From assembly GCF_900130005.1 (NCBI RefSeq), contig NZ_FQXP01000006.1, positions 190,669 through 254,668 of the forward strand: 64,000 bases of DNA. The letters run 5' to 3'. The notes under the pieces are model-generated. The model ran no database searches, was not told the DNA's origin, and saw nothing but the letters and a program-made list of their open reading frames with translations. The DNA is from Clostridium collagenovorans DSM 3089. GTDB lineage: Bacteria > Bacillota > Clostridia > Clostridiales > Clostridiaceae. Positions within the stretch are counted from its first letter, which is position 1; each line of letters starts with the position of its first letter. Of this stretch, positions 61,703 to 64,000 are shown piece by piece. Both the position numbers and the translations under genes were made by a program.

Positions 61703-62362
61703 TTATAAAACTCTATATGCATCTATAGTTTTATGTACATATTTCAATGTCTTTTCAACAGCTTCGTCTATAGAATATTTTGAGGACTTATTAAGCATTC
61801 TAGAAAGCATACCTTGATATATTAAGACATTCATTTCATTGATTTCTTTTAAATCATCTTCTCTTAAAAAGTTATCTTCAGCAGCTTCTTCTAAGATTTT
61901 ATAGTCTCTAAGATAAATATCATCCTCTAAAAGCATAGGTAAGAATTTTTCATTTTCTTCTCCTAATTCTTCAGGAAAGATTGAGTAATATAATTTCATT
62001 GACTCATTAATCTTATCAGAGCAATATTCGCTGAAGAAAATTAAGTTATATATTTCTGGTTTTAAATAAGAATGATAACTAAAACACTTCCAAACATTAA
62101 AATACATGTCTAAAGAGTTCTTAGAGCCTTTTGTATATTCATATAGGTCACTAGCATAATCCTTTAGGTATTTCATTGAGGATAGGAAAATTAAGTGATT
62201 CAAATTCTGGAAATAATTGTATAAGGTTGCACTATTATATCCTGCCATATCAGCTACTTTTCTTATAGTAACGCATTCAATTCCTTCCTCTTCGATAATT
62301 GAATTGGTAGCTTCAATAAAATATTTCATTATTCTTCTTTTTTGAAGTTCTTTTTTTACCAT
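61703..62362 (-). CDS. TetR/AcrR family transcriptional regulator
   Basis: 219 aa. The N-terminal HTH reads ATNSIIEEEGIECVTIRKVADMAGYNSATLYNYFQNL, clearly TetR-type; the C-terminal ligand domain (60-219) is helical and acidic and not recognisable. It is divergent from the reductase gene, with a 228-base space holding two inverted 12-mers and a palindrome. It is thus the obvious candidate to control that operon and itself. The ribosome site is weak (GTGGTG), fitting a regulator. Confidence 0.88.
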   Translation of the reverse strand: MVKKELQKRRIMKYFIEATNSIIEEEGIECVTIRKVADMAGYNSATLYNYFQNLNHLIFLSSMKYLKDYASDLYEYTKGSKNSLDMYFNVWKCFSYHSYLKPEIYNLIFFSEYCSDKINESMKLYYSIFPEELGEENEKFLPMLLEDDIYLRDYKILEEAAEDNFLREDDLKEINEMNVLIYQGMLSRMLNKSSKYSIDEAVEKTLKYVHKTIDAYRVL

Positions 62363-62428
62363 TGTCTAACACCACTTTACTCTAAAATTATATTACCATT
62401 ATAACAATAAAAAATTTTTTAGCAATCC

Positions 62429-62556
62429 TAAACATTGTTAAGTATTTATCTAAGTAATAGAATCTATTCAATAGTTCAATAGAGAAAATTATGGAAAAGT
62501 TATTGAAAACTAATCTTGTTCAGAGTATAATCATGATTATAAAGTAACAATGTTTA
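62429..62556. promoter_or_regulatory. Inverted 12-mers and promoter between TetR and reductase genes
   Basis: TAAACATTGTTA (62429-62440) recurs inverted as TAACAATGTTTA (62545-62556). Between them lie -35 TTGAAA (62503-62508), 17 bp and -10 TATAAT (62526-62531), the latter inside the perfect palindrome TATAATCATGATTATA (62526-62541). Candidate TetR operators. Confidence 0.65.
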
Positions 62557-62590
62557 AATTATTTTGAAAATTTGAAAAGGGGTGTTTGAT

Positions 62591-63916
62591 TTGAAACTTG
62601 AAATTGGAAATTTTTATGTTCAAAACATTATTTTTGGAGACACTTTATCTTTTAATAAGGGTACTTTAACAATTAATAAAAAAGAGGCCCTTGATTTTAT
62701 CATGGAGGACGAGCATATAACTGAAGCTGATTTACACATTGTTAAACCTGGCGATGAAGTTAGATTATGTCCTGTTAAAGAGGCAATTGAGCCTAGGGTT
62801 AAATTAAATGGTGACTCATTATTCCCTGGATATACAGGAGAATTAACTAGATGTGGTGATGGAAGATGTCACGCTCTAAAAAATTGTAGTGTATTAGTTG
62901 TAGGAAAGCATTGGGGTGGATTCCAAGACGGTGTAATTGATATGGCTGGCGAAGGAGCTAAATACACTTACTTTTCAAAACTTCAAAATATAGTATTAGT
63001 TGCAGATACAGATGAAGAGTTTGAAAAAAGAGAACAGCAAAAGAAAAATAATGCATTAAGAAGAGCTGGTCATAGATTAGCAGAATTCATAGGAAACTGT
63101 GTTAAAACTTTAACACCGGATGATGAAGAAATTTTTGAACTTGCTTCTGTAGCTGAAAATTGTACAAACTTCTCTAAGCTTCCTAAGGTGGTATATGTAA
63201 TGCAACCTCAATCACAAATGGAAGAGATAGGATATAACACTTTGGTATATGGTTGGGATGCTAATAGAATGTTACCAACTTTCATGAATCCAAATGAAAT
63301 ATTAGATGGTGCTCTTGTATCAGGTAGCTTTATGCCTTGTTCATCTAAATGGAGTACTTATGATTATCAGAACAATCCAACAATAAAAAGACTTTATAAA
63401 GAACATGGAAAGACATTAAACTTCTTAGGAGTAATAATGTCAAACTTAAATGTAGCCTTAGAGCAAAAAGAAAGAGCTGCACTATTTGTTTCACAAATTG
63501 CTAAATCATTAGGTGCTGATGGTGCTATAGTTTCAGAGGAAGGATACGGAAATCCAGATGCTGACTATGTAGCATGTTTAGTCGCACTTGAAGATGTAGG
63601 AGTAAAAACTGTAGGACTTACTAATGAATGTACAGGTAGAGATGGTAATTCTCAACCACTTGTTACATTAGATGAGAAAATCACAGCAATGGTTTCTACA
63701 GGTAACGTTTCAGAATTAATAAAACTTCCTCCAATGAAAGTAGTACTTGGAGAACTTGAAGCATTAAGTAGAGATGGACTTTCTGGTGGTTGGGCAAATG
63801 ATGAAATTCTTGGGTCTTCAGTTAAAGAAGATGGCTCTATAATTCTTGAAAATAATGCTATGTTCTGTGGTGACCAAATAATAGGTTGGTCTGATAAAAC
63901 AATGAAGGAATTCTAA
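62591..63916 (+). CDS. Glycine/sarcosine/betaine reductase (or D-proline reductase) proprotein subunit, GrdE/PrdA-like
   Basis: 441 aa. The start is TTG 62591, eight bases after AAAAGGGG, giving MKLEIGNFYVQN as in GrdE-type proteins; an in-frame GTG at 62582 sits inside the ribosome site. The family blocks PGDEVRLCPVKEAIEPRVK, GRCHALKNCSVLVVGK and GFQDGVIDMAGEGAKYT are present. Cys191 in ENCTNFSKLP is the likely site of internal cleavage to the pyruvoyl-bearing subunit. Such proteins bind the amino substrate as a Schiff base in Stickland-type reduction yielding acetyl-phosphate or ring-opened product. Which substrate is used cannot be told. The partner gene begins 31 bases downstream. Confidence 0.85.
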   Translation: MKLEIGNFYVQNIIFGDTLSFNKGTLTINKKEALDFIMEDEHITEADLHIVKPGDEVRLCPVKEAIEPRVKLNGDSLFPGYTGELTRCGDGRCHALKNCSVLVVGKHWGGFQDGVIDMAGEGAKYTYFSKLQNIVLVADTDEEFEKREQQKKNNALRRAGHRLAEFIGNCVKTLTPDDEEIFELASVAENCTNFSKLPKVVYVMQPQSQMEEIGYNTLVYGWDANRMLPTFMNPNEILDGALVSGSFMPCSSKWSTYDYQNNPTIKRLYKEHGKTLNFLGVIMSNLNVALEQKERAALFVSQIAKSLGADGAIVSEEGYGNPDADYVACLVALEDVGVKTVGLTNECTGRDGNSQPLVTLDEKITAMVSTGNVSELIKLPPMKVVLGELEALSRDGLSGGWANDEILGSSVKEDGSIILENNAMFCGDQIIGWSDKTMKEF

Positions 63917-63947
63917 TTTAACTTAAATTAAGGGAGGTTGTACTATT

Positions 63948-64000
63948 ATGAAAAAGGCAATTATGTATGTAAACCAATTCTTTGGACAAATTGGTGGTGA
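63948..64000 (+). CDS. Reductase component B selenoprotein-type subunit (3' truncated by window edge)
   Basis: Only 17 codons are visible: MKKAIMYVNQFFGQIGG, preceded by AGGGAGG. This matches the conserved opening of GrdB/GrdF/GrdI and PrdB proteins (xxYINQFFxxIGGE), whose catalytic residue is selenocysteine in most family members. The UGA/Sec position is outside the window. It forms an operon with the GrdE/PrdA-like gene. Confidence 0.7.
   Translation, partial: MKKAIMYVNQFFGQIGG

Noticed and set aside
1..64000. CRISPR arrays, tRNA, rRNA or intact insertion sequences
   Set aside because: No regularly spaced identical repeats with unique spacers, no tRNA-like TTCGANTC arms, no rRNA sequence and no transposase frame were seen on either strand.

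Overview
The window is about 64 kb of very AT-rich DNA from a low-GC Gram-positive anaerobe, most likely Clostridium sensu stricto. The evidence is AGA-dominated arginine codons, strong GGAGG-type ribosome sites, a glmS ribozyme, a tryptophan T-box, DUF1540 and UPF0291 proteins, a DUF1002 protein, LPxTG surface pili, and a Stickland-type reductase locus at the right edge. Species cannot be named from the sequence. I found no rRNA, tRNA, CRISPR array or intact insertion sequence.

Layout. 1-7.1 kb: a sortase-assembled pilus locus (a left-truncated CnaB-repeat pilin, a major pilin with pilin motif and E-box, and a class C sortase), then an LPQTG-anchored vWA protein. 7.2-11.2 kb: a lone ABC exporter preceded by a 13-codon leader ORF, a YaaA homologue and a DUF218/YdcF protein. 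11.7-15.4 kb: a three-gene 2-aminoethylphosphonate operon (cytidylyltransferase-PEP mutase fusion, phosphonopyruvate decarboxylase, AEP transaminase) behind two tandem palindromic sites. 15.4-20.6 kb: an AhpD-like protein, an MGH1/GH63-like glycosidase, a minimal kinase-like protein and a small ABC exporter. 20.9-24.8 kb: glmM and glmS with the glmS ribozyme. 24.8-28.7 kb: a decayed tnsA-like fragment just after glmS, the classical Tn7 target, followed by two exporter half-transporters with foreign codon use. 28.9-31 kb: a HIT protein and a VTC-domain/DUF4956 pair. 31.3-45 kb: mostly minus-strand housekeeping and envelope genes (SNF2/SWIM helicase, MBL-fold lipoprotein, LCP protein, T-box-controlled TrpP, PrmA-like methyltransferase, MFS), plus a plus-strand symporter, cyclotransferase and DUF1540 protein. 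45.4-55.8 kb: a lipoprotein, a 696-aa AraC-type regulator, a MATE pump with a structured leader, a PAS/GAF histidine kinase, UPF0291, AIM24, GIY-YIG and an NCS2 purine permease. 56.7-60.5 kb: a five-gene ABC cluster. 60.6-64 kb: a DUF1002 protein, and a TetR regulator divergent from a GrdE/PrdA-like reductase gene whose selenoprotein-B-type partner runs off the edge.

Intergenic DNA is long and holds more than promoters and terminators. Two families of diverged ~100-bp repeats (R1 at least three copies, R2 at least five in both orientations) recur between unrelated genes. Three 99-129 bp fold-back sequences of unrelated sequence also occur. The most distinctive observations are the Tn7-like relic at glmS, the phosphonate operon with paired operators, the structured leader of the MATE gene, and the TetR/reductase intergenic region with an inverted pair of identical 12-mers.
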